Of a stretch of 64,000 bases of DNA, positions 35,703 to 44,541 are shown piece by piece. The stretch's first letter is position 1; every line of letters begins with the position of its first letter. The stretch spans positions 372,001-436,000 of the forward strand of contig NZ_FXUG01000003.1 of assembly GCF_900182915.1 (NCBI RefSeq), in the 5' to 3' direction. Under the pieces are notes generated by a model, which made no database searches, was not told the origin of the DNA, and saw nothing but the letters and a program-made list of their open reading frames with translations. A program made the translations under genes and the position numbers. This stretch comes from Neorhodopirellula lusitana (GTDB taxonomy: Bacteria; Planctomycetota; Planctomycetia; Pirellulales; Pirellulaceae).

Positions 35703-35894
35703 ATGCTTTCGATCGCACCCACTTACCTGCTGTACTACCTACCGCTGATTATCGCAATCTCGCTGGTCTTTGGTGCCACCCGACACGAAGACCTCACGCT
35801 GATCCTGAAACACGCCGCTCACACGGCCCGCTGGATCACCGGCTTCATGGCGATCGTCTTCGTCGTGATGTTCGTCATGGATTGGATGGCATAG
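35703..35894 (+). CDS. Small two-helix membrane protein upstream of trkA
   Basis: 63 residues from ATG at 35703; the in-frame ATG at 35598 would add a non-conserved basic stretch. Two hydrophobic segments: LLYYLPLIIAISLVFGATR and WITGFMAIVFVVMFVMDWMA, separated by a short polar loop with His residues (HEDLTLILKHAAH). It ends 4 bases before the trkA ATG, so the two are surely cotranscribed. Function unknown; a small partner of a potassium channel or transporter is possible by context. Confidence 0.75.
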   Translation: MLSIAPTYLLYYLPLIIAISLVFGATRHEDLTLILKHAAHTARWITGFMAIVFVVMFVMDWMA

Positions 35895-35898
35895 TCCG

Positions 35899-37245
35899 AT
35901 GCGAATACTTACGCTTGGCGGAGGAACGGTGGGTCGCTGGATTGCCGACATGTTATGTCGGCGTCGACACAGCGTCACATTGATCGACAGCGATCCTGAA
36001 ATTGTCCGCTCGATCAACAGCGAACTCGACGTGCGAGCGATCGAGGGCAATGCCTCGCAAAGCACCGTGCTCTTTTCCGCCGACGTCCTGAGCGCCGACT
36101 TGTGCCTCGCCGTTACCGGTAACGACGAAGTCAACATCGTCGCCGCCAGCATGGCGAAAGCACTTGGTGCCCGGCGAGCAATCGCGCGAGTCTATGCCCC
36201 CGCTTTTCGCGACCTGGCCACGTTCGACTACCAACAACACTTTGGCATCGACAGCCTGCTCTCGCTCGAGCAACTCTCCGCATCCGAACTCGCCCGCGCC
36301 ATTCGCAACCCTGACGCGATCCCGCTAGAACACTTCGCCCGTGGACAACTGCAAGTCTACGAGATGGAGGTCGCTCCTGGGTCAGCCGCCGCTGGCAAGA
36401 AGTTGATGGACTTGGACCTTCCGCCTAGCGTGCGAGTCGGTTCGTTAGCCCGCGAAGGACGCATGTGGATCGCCAGCGGAGCCGACGAAACACACGTGGG
36501 CGACCGAGTCAGCTTGGTCGGAATGCCCGACGCCATCAGTGTGGCCCGACAAGCATTCGGCAGCGGCAAACGACATCGTAAACAAGCGAAAGTCATGATC
36601 GCTGGCGGTGGTGAAACCGGCTATCACCTCGCCGGACTACTGGGCCGCGAAGACTTCCGAATCGTGCTGCTCGAAAACGACCAACATCGCTGCGAGCAAC
36701 TGTCCAAGTTGTTGCCGCACGCCACCATCGTCCACGCGAATGCGAACCGCCGTAGCGTCCTCGAAGACGAAGGCGGCGGCACCGTCGACTACTTCGTCGG
36801 CTGCACCGGTAACGACGAAAGCAACATCATGGCGGGCGTCGAAGCCCGCGAATTGGGCGCGTCCCGAGTCATGTGCATCGTGGGCCGTCCCGACTACGCC
36901 AACGTTGTCGGCAAGCTGGGAATCGACCTCGCCGTCAGTGAACGTGACGTGGTCGCCCGGCAGGTCCTCGGCTTCCTCAATGAAGGCGCCGTGATCAGCC
37001 AAAGCAAGTTGCCCAACGGATCCATCGGCGTCTACGAACTCGAGATCCTGATCGGCACCCCCGTCACGAAGGCTTCCCTCGCCAATCTCCCGCTCGCCGG
37101 TCGATGTCTGGTCGCAGCGATTCAGCGGGACGGTTTTGTCCGCGTCCCCACCGCCGACGACGTCTTAAAAGTAGGCGACATCATCGTCGCACTGATCGAC
37201 CTAAACGACTCCGACGAAATCATGAAGCTATTCAACCCCAGCTGA
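35899..37245 (+). CDS. trkA: TrkA, NAD-binding regulator of Trk/Ktr potassium uptake
   Basis: 448 residues, full-length duplicated TrkA: RCK_N 1 (LTLGGGTVGRWIA, dinucleotide loop at 7-12, LIDSDPE), RCK_C 1 (YEMEVAPGSAAAGKKLMDLDLP), RCK_N 2 (VMIAGGGETGYHLAGLL at about 233, LLENDQHRCEQL) and RCK_C 2 (YELEILIGTPVTKASLANLPL). Both Rossmann loops retain the Gly pattern and the acidic residue that binds NAD(H) ribose. TrkA tetramers gate TrkH/TrkG-type K+ transporters; no trkH is present in the window. Confidence 0.94.
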   Translation: MRILTLGGGTVGRWIADMLCRRRHSVTLIDSDPEIVRSINSELDVRAIEGNASQSTVLFSADVLSADLCLAVTGNDEVNIVAASMAKALGARRAIARVYAPAFRDLATFDYQQHFGIDSLLSLEQLSASELARAIRNPDAIPLEHFARGQLQVYEMEVAPGSAAAGKKLMDLDLPPSVRVGSLAREGRMWIASGADETHVGDRVSLVGMPDAISVARQAFGSGKRHRKQAKVMIAGGGETGYHLAGLLGREDFRIVLLENDQHRCEQLSKLLPHATIVHANANRRSVLEDEGGGTVDYFVGCTGNDESNIMAGVEARELGASRVMCIVGRPDYANVVGKLGIDLAVSERDVVARQVLGFLNEGAVISQSKLPNGSIGVYELEILIGTPVTKASLANLPLAGRCLVAAIQRDGFVRVPTADDVLKVGDIIVALIDLNDSDEIMKLFNPS

Positions 37246-37690
37246 ATCTGATCACCTCTCAATCGGCCGCACGTAGCCTCAATAACATCTACTTTCGTAG
37301 TGGAACTCTTTGCCCCCTGTTGATTAGCCACAACTTTTTACGCCGAAGGCGTTGCAGCGATTAGCCGTGGGTTGAGCGCACCGACACCCAAGGTTTTGCG
37401 TCAAGGATAGACCAACCGCCCCCGAAGGCGGTCGCAGCGATAATAAGCTGGAGCCGCTGCGACCGCCTTCGGGGTCGAAAACGGTGTCGTTTGCTTTTGT
37501 ACCGTGGGCACGCTGCGTGACCCACCACGAATCGCTGGCATCCACTTCGGGATAAAAAGAAAGTATTGGGTATTCAACAGCTCATTACTTAGTGCACTCC
37601 GATTGCTACAAAACAGAGTGCCGGTCGCCATACGGCGCAGTACCTATTTGCTCTGCATTTTTTGCCCAGCCATTTCTTGCCAACATCGCC
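37246..37690. repeat. Cluster of dispersed repeat modules between trkA and hyuAB
   Basis: No gene is visible. Module A, CCGAAGGCGnnGCAGCGA, occurs at 37343-37360 and again at 37422-37439. From 37420 to 37474 the second copy forms a perfect 20-bp inverted repeat (arms 37420-37439 and 37455-37474, 15-base loop). After the first copy the text TAGCCGTGGGTTGAGCGCA (37362-37380) resembles a truncated second module. At 37503-37526 an imperfect palindrome GTGGGCACGCTGCGTGACCC is followed by an AT-rich stretch and the hyuAB start. These look like members of multi-copy intergenic repeat families, as known for Rhodopirellula genomes (from general memory). Confidence 0.65.
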
Positions 37691-40600
37691 ATGCCATCGA
37701 TAAAGCCTCAATCAACAATCAACGTTTGGGCAGACATCGGCGGCACGTTCACCGATTGCTTGGTCAACCTTCCTGATCCATCGGGCACCTCCACTTCGCA
37801 AATCCAGCGAAGCATCAAGGTGCTCAGCAGCGGACTCGTCACCGCGGTCGTTCGCTCAGTGAACTCCGATTCACTGACTGTCGAAATGCCGACCAAGTTC
37901 GTCCATGACCATTTCTGGACCGGCGCGCAACTCGTCACCCAATCCGGTACCCGAATCGGACAGATCAAAAACTGCCACCTCGATACCCGCCTGCAAAGCC
38001 AAAACACTGCACCGGAGAACCCCCCCGCCCACGAAGTCACCCAAGTTCACTTGTCACTCGACGGCGTGATTTCAGACTCCGTTTGCACCGGCGACACTCT
38101 CACGCTCGACGGCGGAGTCGAAGCCCCAGTCCTGGCCACTCGACTCTTATTGCAGGTTCCACTCTCCCAGCGTCTCCCCAAACTTAACGCCCGACTGGGA
38201 ACCACTCGCGGCACCAACGCTTTGCTGACCCGCAGCGGCAGCTCGCTCGCCTTACTGATCACCGAAGGCTTCGGTGACCTACTGCATATCGGAACGCAAG
38301 ATCGGCCGGACTTGTTTGCCTTGGACATTGTCAAACCTGAACCGCTGCCAAACACCATCATCGAGATCCCCGGTCGATTAACTGCCCAAGGCGAAGAGCT
38401 GATCCCACTCGACAAAGCGGTGATCTCCCAACGACTTCGCGAACTCGCGGAGTCCGATGACCGCCCCGAAGTGATCGCGATCTGCCTCCTGCACGCCTAC
38501 CAGAACGACGCTCACGAGCAGGCCGTCGCTCAACTGGCTCACGAAGCTGGATTCCAACGGGTGATTCGATCCTGCCAAATCGCCGCACTTCCACGCATCG
38601 TCCCCCGTGCTGAAACGACAACACTCGACGCTTACTTGCAGCCTGTTCTCGAAGACTACGTCCAGCGCGTTACCCAGCAATTCGGTGGCGAGCGGTGCAA
38701 CCTGCGCTGGATGACGAGCAATGGAACGCTCGTGTCCTCCGGTTCCTTCCGAGGTCGTGAAAGCGTGCTGTCCGGCCCCGCCGGCGGAGTCGTCGCGTTG
38801 GAACAGATCTCGCGGCAACTCGGACTCGCCGGTGCCGTTGGCCTCGACATGGGTGGGACCAGCACCGATGTCAGTCGCTTTGATGGCCAATTGGGACGCC
38901 GCCAGGAAAGCCAAATCGCGGGCATTCGTATCCTCGCACCGATGATGGACATCCACACCGTTGCTGCCGGTGGCGGTTCGATCTGCGGAGTCCGAGACGG
39001 ACGCCTGTTCGTCGGTCCTGAAAGTGCCGGCGCGAACCCTGGTCCAGCCTGCTACGGACGCGGTGGGCCTCTGACGATCACCGACATCAACGTCATCCTC
39101 GGCCGACTCCCGATCGATCGCTTTCCCTTCCCACTCGACTCGGATGCATCCCACGCCGCCCTGCAAACGGTCTTCGACCAACTGCCGCCTGCTACCGCCA
39201 CATCCCCGCAAACGCTGGCCGCAGGTTTTCTAAAGATCGCGGTCACGGAAATGGCTGAAGCTGCCCGCGTCGTTACCACCGCTGCCGGCAACGACGTCCG
39301 CAAAATGTCTTTAGTCGGCTTTGGAGGAGCCGCCGGAGGCCACCTCTGCCAGGTCGCCGAAGCACTCAACATGCACCACGCCGTCGACCACTCTCAAGCC
39401 GGCATCCTATCCGCCGTCGGCATCGGCCACGCACCCATCGGTCGGATCATCACAAAACCATTACTGGCCACAATTGCTCCACCTCTGGGTCCAGAAACAT
39501 CACTGCCGCAAAACACGGCTCGAGCCTTAATACCTGAGGTACTCGATCGCCTGGACGCGATGGCAGTCAGCCTAAAAGAAGATTGCACCCAGCGTCTACT
39601 AACCGAAGAACGCATCGATACCAACAGACTGGTCGAAGGCGAACTCCACACCACACTCACCGCCGACCTGCGTTACCTCGGCACCCAGTCCACACTCGAA
39701 ATCACCATCCATCCATTGGCAACACTCGCCGATCGCATGGACTCCAAACACCAAGAAACCTTCGGATACGCTCGCCACACGATGCCCATCGAAGTTGTCG
39801 CCGTGCGATGCGAGTCCAAGATCATCGCGGCAAACAATGCGACCACTCCCGCCCCAAACTCAGACAACGCTGCACCTACGGAAATCTCATTTCCAAGCGA
39901 TCCGAGCCAGCCCACCTTTGATAGAGAAACCCTATCGCCCGGCACGCGGATTGAAGGTCCTGCCATTATCGCGTCAGCCCACTCCATCCTTGTCGTCGAA
40001 ACCAACTGGACCGCAACCCTCGACACCAACCGTCTGATCCAACTCCACCGCACCCCACTCGCCAGCAACCAATCACTCCCCCTGAGCAGCAAGGCCCTAA
40101 CTGCCGGTACCCCCAAAGCTTCTGACCTTCCCCCTCCCTCCTCCACCATTCACCCTCCCTCTGGGAGGGTCGAGCAAAGCGAGGGGAGGGTCGCGCACAA
40201 TTCCAGCCACCCTTCACTCCCCGTCAGCGGAAAGGCGCGAGCCGCCGGTACCCCCGCATCACCATCAACGCCCCCGCCCCATCGCTCCAACAACGACGCC
40301 GTTGAGATGGAAGTGGTTGCCCGCCGCGTACAAGGAATCGCCGAAGCGATGGGCGAAGCGATCCGCCGCACCAGCGTCAGCGTCAACGTCAAAGAACGCC
40401 GAGACTACAGCTGTGCCGTCTTCCTCAGCGACGGCTCCCTGGTCGCCAACGCCCCTCATGTGCCCGTGCACCTCGGGGCGATGGGCCACACCGTCCGCAC
40501 GATCATCCAAGCATTCCCCGACATGCAGCCCGGCGATTGCTTCATCAGCAATGATCCCTACGCGGGCGGCTCGCACCTTCCCGACATCACGGTTGTGACT

Positions 40601-41875
40601 CCTGTATTTTGCTCGTCGGATGACGGCGATCCGGACCTACCAAACCGATGCAACTTCTTCGTTGCCTCACGTTGCCACCACGCCGAGATTGGTGGCCTTG
40701 TCCCAGGCTCCATGGCCCCCAACGCAACATGCTTGACTGACGAAGGCGTCGTCCTGAGTAGCCTACCGCTGGTCTATCTAGGAAACACCTACCACGCCGA
40801 CATTCGCCATCGACTCCAATCAGCTCGATACCCGTCACGCAACGTCGACGAAAACATGGCCGACATCGCCGCAGCGGAAGCGGCCGGCCGTGAGGGCGTG
40901 CGACTACTCCAGTCGTTGGCCGATTCCATTTCACCACCACGTTTGACACGCCTGCTCGAACGATTGCTCAACGTCGCCGGACAAGCAACGGCGACTTGGA
41001 TCGAGTCACTTGGAAATGAAACACGGCAATTTGCGGATCAACTCGACGATGGCACTCCCGTCCAAGTGCAACTCGTCCCCGACCCATCCACCCGCCGGTT
41101 GAAGATCGACTTCACCGGAACCGGAGACGTTCACCCGCATGCCTTCAACGCCACCCGGTCCATTGTCACCGCCGCAGTTCTGTACGTCCTGCGGTGCGTG
41201 ACTCCGAACGAACTCCCACTGTGCGATGGAGTCCTCGATCGCATCGACTTGATTATCCCACCGGGCCTGCTCGCCCCTCCCGTTTCACGCGACGAGCAAG
41301 GCCAACTCAACACCGACGACTGCCCGGCCGTCGTGGCAGGCAACGTGGAAACCAGCAACCGAGTCGTCGACGTACTTCTCGGCGCACTCGGAGCCGCCGC
41401 AGCGTCCCAAGGCACGATGAACAACCTCCTCATCGGCGACGACACATTCGGTTACTACGAAACCATCGGCGGCGGCTCTGGCGCAACCACCAATGCACCG
41501 GGAGCTGATGCCGTCCACACACACATGACCAACACCCGGATCACCGACCCTGAAATTTTCGAATCACGCCTACCGCTCAGACTCTGGAAATTCGGCATCC
41601 GCCACGGCAGCGGAGGCCAAGGAAAGCACAACGGCGGCAACGGCATCATCCGCGAGATCGAGTTTCTCCGCCCCCTCACCGTCTCCATGATCACCTCCCG
41701 CCGCACCACCACCCCCTACGGCCTATCCGGCGGCACCAACGGCCACCCCGGCCAACAAACCTGGATCCACAACAACAACGAAACCAACCTAAACGCCAGC
41801 TTCACACTAAGCGTCCACCCCACCCACCGCCTCCGAATCCAAACCCCAGGCGGCGGCGGCTATGGACCTCAATAA
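37691..41875 (+). CDS. HyuA-HyuB fusion (5-oxoprolinase/hydantoinase family)
   Basis: 1,394 residues from ATG at 37691 (MPSIKPQSTINVWADIGGTFTDC); the in-frame ATG at 37592 lies in the repeat-rich leader. HyuA half: ADIGGTFTDCLV, GTTRGTNALLTRSG, LHIGTQDRPDLFAL, LSGPAGGVVALEQIS and LDMGGTSTDVSRFDG (ASKHA ATPase). HyuB half from about residue 873: MEVVARRVQGIAEAMGEAIRRTS, VHLGAMGHTVR, ISNDPYAGGSHLPDITVVTPVF, CHHAEIGGLVPGSMAPNA and a C-terminal GGGGYG. The fusion performs ATP-dependent opening of 5-oxoproline or hydantoin-type rings. The linker (about 787-867) is Pro/Ser-rich and is built from dispersed repeat DNA, see separate entry. Fused forms are normal in eukaryotic 5-oxoprolinases and many bacteria. 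Confidence 0.9.
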   Translation: MPSIKPQSTINVWADIGGTFTDCLVNLPDPSGTSTSQIQRSIKVLSSGLVTAVVRSVNSDSLTVEMPTKFVHDHFWTGAQLVTQSGTRIGQIKNCHLDTRLQSQNTAPENPPAHEVTQVHLSLDGVISDSVCTGDTLTLDGGVEAPVLATRLLLQVPLSQRLPKLNARLGTTRGTNALLTRSGSSLALLITEGFGDLLHIGTQDRPDLFALDIVKPEPLPNTIIEIPGRLTAQGEELIPLDKAVISQRLRELAESDDRPEVIAICLLHAYQNDAHEQAVAQLAHEAGFQRVIRSCQIAALPRIVPRAETTTLDAYLQPVLEDYVQRVTQQFGGERCNLRWMTSNGTLVSSGSFRGRESVLSGPAGGVVALEQISRQLGLAGAVGLDMGGTSTDVSRFDGQLGRRQESQIAGIRILAPMMDIHTVAAGGGSICGVRDGRLFVGPESAGANPGPACYGRGGPLTITDINVILGRLPIDRFPFPLDSDASHAALQTVFDQLPPATATSPQTLAAGFLKIAVTEMAEAARVVTTAAGNDVRKMSLVGFGGAAGGHLCQVAEALNMHHAVDHSQAGILSAVGIGHAPIGRIITKPLLATIAPPLGPETSLPQNTARALIPEVLDRLDAMAVSLKEDCTQRLLTEERIDTNRLVEGELHTTLTADLRYLGTQSTLEITIHPLATLADRMDSKHQETFGYARHTMPIEVVAVRCESKIIAANNATTPAPNSDNAAPTEISFPSDPSQPTFDRETLSPGTRIEGPAIIASAHSILVVETNWTATLDTNRLIQLHRTPLASNQSLPLSSKALTAGTPKASDLPPPSSTIHPPSGRVEQSEGRVAHNSSHPSLPVSGKARAAGTPASPSTPPPHRSNNDAVEMEVVARRVQGIAEAMGEAIRRTSVSVNVKERRDYSCAVFLSDGSLVANAPHVPVHLGAMGHTVRTIIQAFPDMQPGDCFISNDPYAGGSHLPDITVVTPVFCSSDDGDPDLPNRCNFFVASRCHHAEIGGLVPGSMAPNATCLTDEGVVLSSLPLVYLGNTYHADIRHRLQSARYPSRNVDENMADIAAAEAAGREGVRLLQSLADSISPPRLTRLLERLLNVAGQATATWIESLGNETRQFADQLDDGTPVQVQLVPDPSTRRLKIDFTGTGDVHPHAFNATRSIVTAAVLYVLRCVTPNELPLCDGVLDRIDLIIPPGLLAPPVSRDEQGQLNTDDCPAVVAGNVETSNRVVDVLLGALGAAAASQGTMNNLLIGDDTFGYYETIGGGSGATTNAPGADAVHTHMTNTRITDPEIFESRLPLRLWKFGIRHGSGGQGKHNGGNGIIREIEFLRPLTVSMITSRRTTTPYGLSGGTNGHPGQQTWIHNNNETNLNASFTLSVHPTHRLRIQTPGGGGYGPQ
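40083..40249 (+). repeat. Three dispersed repeats inside the hyuAB linker
   Basis: Copies of the TGAGCGG-type core are at 40083-40108 and 40223-40249, followed in each case by ACCCCC. Between them, 40152-40193 carries an inverted ACCCTCCC-TCT-GGGAGGGT with a following GAGCAAAGCGAGGGGAGGGT. The whole run is translated in frame as the Pro/Ser linker (PPSGRVEQSEGRVAHN and similar), so noncoding-type repeats have become coding. Confidence 0.7.
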
Positions 41876-41924
41876 CCGCTCATCAATCCGAAACGGCAAC
41901 GGCTGCAAATCAATCGGTAGAAGG

Positions 41925-43088
41925 CTAGCGAATCGCCTTAACGGCTACCGGCTGGCAACACCGTTTGACAACTTTGATCACGCGGTTCTGGTCTTCTTCG
42001 CTCATGGAGGAACCACTTGGAAGACAGAGGCCATCTTGAAATAGAGCTTCGCTCACCGCGCCACCGACAGATCGGCAATCCGAAAACGCGGGCTGCAAAT
42101 GCATCGGCTTCCAAACAGGGCGAGCTTCAATGTTCTCCGCCTCCAGTGCCAGTCGGACTTGTTCCCGATCCGCACCGAATTGATTTGGATCGATCGTCAA
42201 GGCGGTTAACCAACGCGTGGAATGAAAACCATCCGGCTCCGGCATGAACTGCACACCCGGCAAATCGCCAAGCTCGTTCCGATACTTATCAAAAATGGCC
42301 CGACGCTTTGCAACGCGATCCGGCAGCACCTGCAACTGCCCCCGACCGATCGCGGCCAACAAATTACTCATCCGGTAGTTGTACCCCGTCACCGAATGCT
42401 CGTAATGCGGTGCCGGGTCACGAGCCTGTGTTGCCAAATAACGAGCCTGCTTTGCCCATTCTTCATTATCGGTCACCAACATCCCACCACCCGAAGTGGT
42501 AATAATCTTGTTCCCGTTGAAAGAAAAACAACTCAGCTCACCGAAACTGCCAGCGGGCTCCCCATGCAAACTCGCCCCCAACGACTCAGCAGCATCCTCG
42601 ATAATAGGAACACCGAACGAGTCACAGATACCAACAATTTGGGCGTAGTTGGCACACTGCCCGTTCACATCGACGACCATCACCGCTGCGGGCAACACAT
42701 TGGCTCTCATGGATCGATCAAGCTCCTCGGCGAGCAAACTCGGATTCATGTTCCAAGTATCCGTTTCACTATCAACAAACACCGGTTTGGCACCGGCGTA
42801 GCGAATCGAATTTGCAGTCGCCACAAACGTCATAGAGGAGGTAAAAACCTCCTGCCTCGGCTGTACATCGAGCAATCGCAGCGAAAGGTGCAATGCCGCA
42901 GTACCTGAAGACACAGCGACGGCATGCTTGCGGCCAACAATCGCAGCAAATTCTTCTTCAAAACCATCGACATGTGGCCCCAAAGGAGCAATCCAATTGG
43001 AGTCAAACGCTTCTAACAACAGCTTTCGTTCCTGGCCTCCCATGTGAGGGGGTGAAAGATAGAGGCGTTGGTGGGATGCGTTTATCAC
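41925..43088 (-). CDS. DegT/DnrJ/EryC1 (AHBA) sugar aminotransferase
   Basis: 387 residues, GTG start at 43088. PLP-dependent aminotransferase of nucleotide 4-keto-6-deoxy sugars: SSGTAALHLSL, SSMTFVATANSIRYAGAKPVFVD, EDAAESLGASLHGE, and the catalytic Lys in CFSFNGNKIITTSGGGM, followed by GYNYRMSNLLAAIGRGQL. Similar to PglE/LegC-type enzymes. Its likely substrate is the 4-keto sugar made by the PglF/CapD-type dehydratase at 61405, giving a UDP-4-amino-4,6-dideoxyhexose; the two genes are 20 kb apart, so this is inference. It lies next to a converging end with hyuAB and has no operon partner here. Confidence 0.9.
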   Translation of the reverse strand: MINASHQRLYLSPPHMGGQERKLLLEAFDSNWIAPLGPHVDGFEEEFAAIVGRKHAVAVSSGTAALHLSLRLLDVQPRQEVFTSSMTFVATANSIRYAGAKPVFVDSETDTWNMNPSLLAEELDRSMRANVLPAAVMVVDVNGQCANYAQIVGICDSFGVPIIEDAAESLGASLHGEPAGSFGELSCFSFNGNKIITTSGGGMLVTDNEEWAKQARYLATQARDPAPHYEHSVTGYNYRMSNLLAAIGRGQLQVLPDRVAKRRAIFDKYRNELGDLPGVQFMPEPDGFHSTRWLTALTIDPNQFGADREQVRLALEAENIEARPVWKPMHLQPAFSDCRSVGGAVSEALFQDGLCLPSGSSMSEEDQNRVIKVVKRCCQPVAVKAIR

Positions 43089-43614
43089 AGGTTTGCTTGC
43101 GGCGGAGGTGCTTCACTCTAACCAAGTTCAGTTTACTCAGTTCTGCTCGACGCGACTTCCCCTCGCGATCATTGATCAACTTTATTTCAATCCGTGACCA
43201 TTGTTATCGCTCAGCCAATTTACAGTTGCCCGGTGCTGACATTTCGAAGGTTGCAGCCAAGAAGCAATTAGTAGCACAAGGCTAATTCCAAACGGGGTTT
43301 TCGGGTGCTATACGCACGCTTAAATTCGCCAAAATTTGCAGGTCCACTACCTAGTACTGCTTAGTCTTGAGCTGCCCGGTCGAGTAACTTTCATCAATGG
43401 ATCTCACCCCGGACAAACGACAACTGAGGTCATCCAGGCCTACCAACTGTAAGTGAGATTCGTTCAACAGCAGCCAGATGTCAGGCGAAAAACCATCAAA
43501 ATCAGGACAACCCAACCTAATGAACGACGGATAACCCACCACCATATGGGGGTCGATAAAACCCTCATAGCCCAGGACGGTCAAAATCCACTTTCGCTTA
43601 ACACGGACTGCAAA
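43089..43614. promoter_or_regulatory. Divergent region between aminotransferase and BBP7 genes
   Basis: 526 bases with no convincing gene. The open frame that runs from 43453 into the BBP7 gene has no signal peptide until 43615, so its first part is treated as leader. A 77-codon minus-strand frame at 43351-43584 is protein-like in composition but has no recognisable motif. No clear terminator or operator. Confidence 0.4.
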
Positions 43615-44541
43615 ATGAAAACCATCATCAACACATTCTTAATTTCAGTGTGTGCTTTTGGAGGTGCGACGTTCGCAGCAAATCCTGAGCGATATTTTGA
43701 ATCAGAAATTCTACTTTGGGATCTTTCCCCAGGCAGCAATCTCGTCACAACCGTCAATGACGGAACAGGCGCGTCCGAACTAGAAGTTGATGATGCCAAC
43801 CCAGACGCAGCGATCCTACCTCGACTGACAATTGGCTGGACACAAGACCGCGACTCGATTGAACTGTCTTATTGGGGGCTGGGCGACTGGAACGATTCAC
43901 ATACGGTGACAGGAAACAATGATTTGAGCCTCGATGGTGCGGTTGCTCTCGCAACGCTCGATTTTTTTGATGCTGATCGCATGACGATTCGCAACGATGC
44001 GGAAATCCACAACGTTGAAGCAAACTTGTGGCAGGCCCACGGTCCCATGGAACTCTTGTTTGGATTTCGCTACATCCGCTTCGACGAAACGTTCAATATC
44101 AACAGCATGGATCTCGACAGCGGAACCAGCGACTATCGGATTGACACGGTCAATGATGTGTTCGCCGTTCAAACCGGTGCCAGAGCCGAAACGTCTTTCC
44201 ATAGCTGGACACTTCGTGGTGTGAGCAAGTTAGGGTTTGGGATCTCAGACCAACGTCAAGATACCTTCCTCGGTGACTTCAACAACACTGCTGTTCTAAG
44301 AGACTCACGCACCAAAGACGCGGAATTCTCACTCATTGCCGAACTGGGAGTCAAAGCTGAGCGGCGAATCAACAGCCTCTTTTCATTCACCATGGGGTAC
44401 GATCTACTATGGATTGACAACATTGCCCGCGCCGCCGATCAACTCGACTTTACTGATGTTGCAACCAGCGGAACCGAACTGCACACACATGGACGTGGTT
44501 TTTTACACGGCGGAAGCTGTGGGCTTGTCGCTAACTGGTAG
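43615..44541 (+). CDS. BBP7-type outer-membrane beta-barrel protein
   Basis: 308 residues from ATG at 43615: signal peptide MKTIINTFLISVCAFGGATFA, cleavage after AFA. The mature part is a run of alternating strands: RYFESEILLWDLSPGSN, LPRLTIGWTQDRDSIELSYWGLGDWN, HNVEANLWQAHGPMELLFGFRYIRFDETF, ending in a C-terminal W. This matches the BBP7 family that is expanded in Rhodopirellula (family recognised by pattern, not by search). Probably an outer-membrane pore or adhesin. It stands alone, followed by a gene-free stretch. Confidence 0.75.
   Translation: MKTIINTFLISVCAFGGATFAANPERYFESEILLWDLSPGSNLVTTVNDGTGASELEVDDANPDAAILPRLTIGWTQDRDSIELSYWGLGDWNDSHTVTGNNDLSLDGAVALATLDFFDADRMTIRNDAEIHNVEANLWQAHGPMELLFGFRYIRFDETFNINSMDLDSGTSDYRIDTVNDVFAVQTGARAETSFHSWTLRGVSKLGFGISDQRQDTFLGDFNNTAVLRDSRTKDAEFSLIAELGVKAERRINSLFSFTMGYDLLWIDNIARAADQLDFTDVATSGTELHTHGRGFLHGGSCGLVANW

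Noticed and set aside
43351-43584. 77-codon minus-strand frame upstream of the BBP7 gene
   Set aside because: Protein-like composition but no recognisable motif, and it lies in the divergent promoter region; kept only as a possibility.
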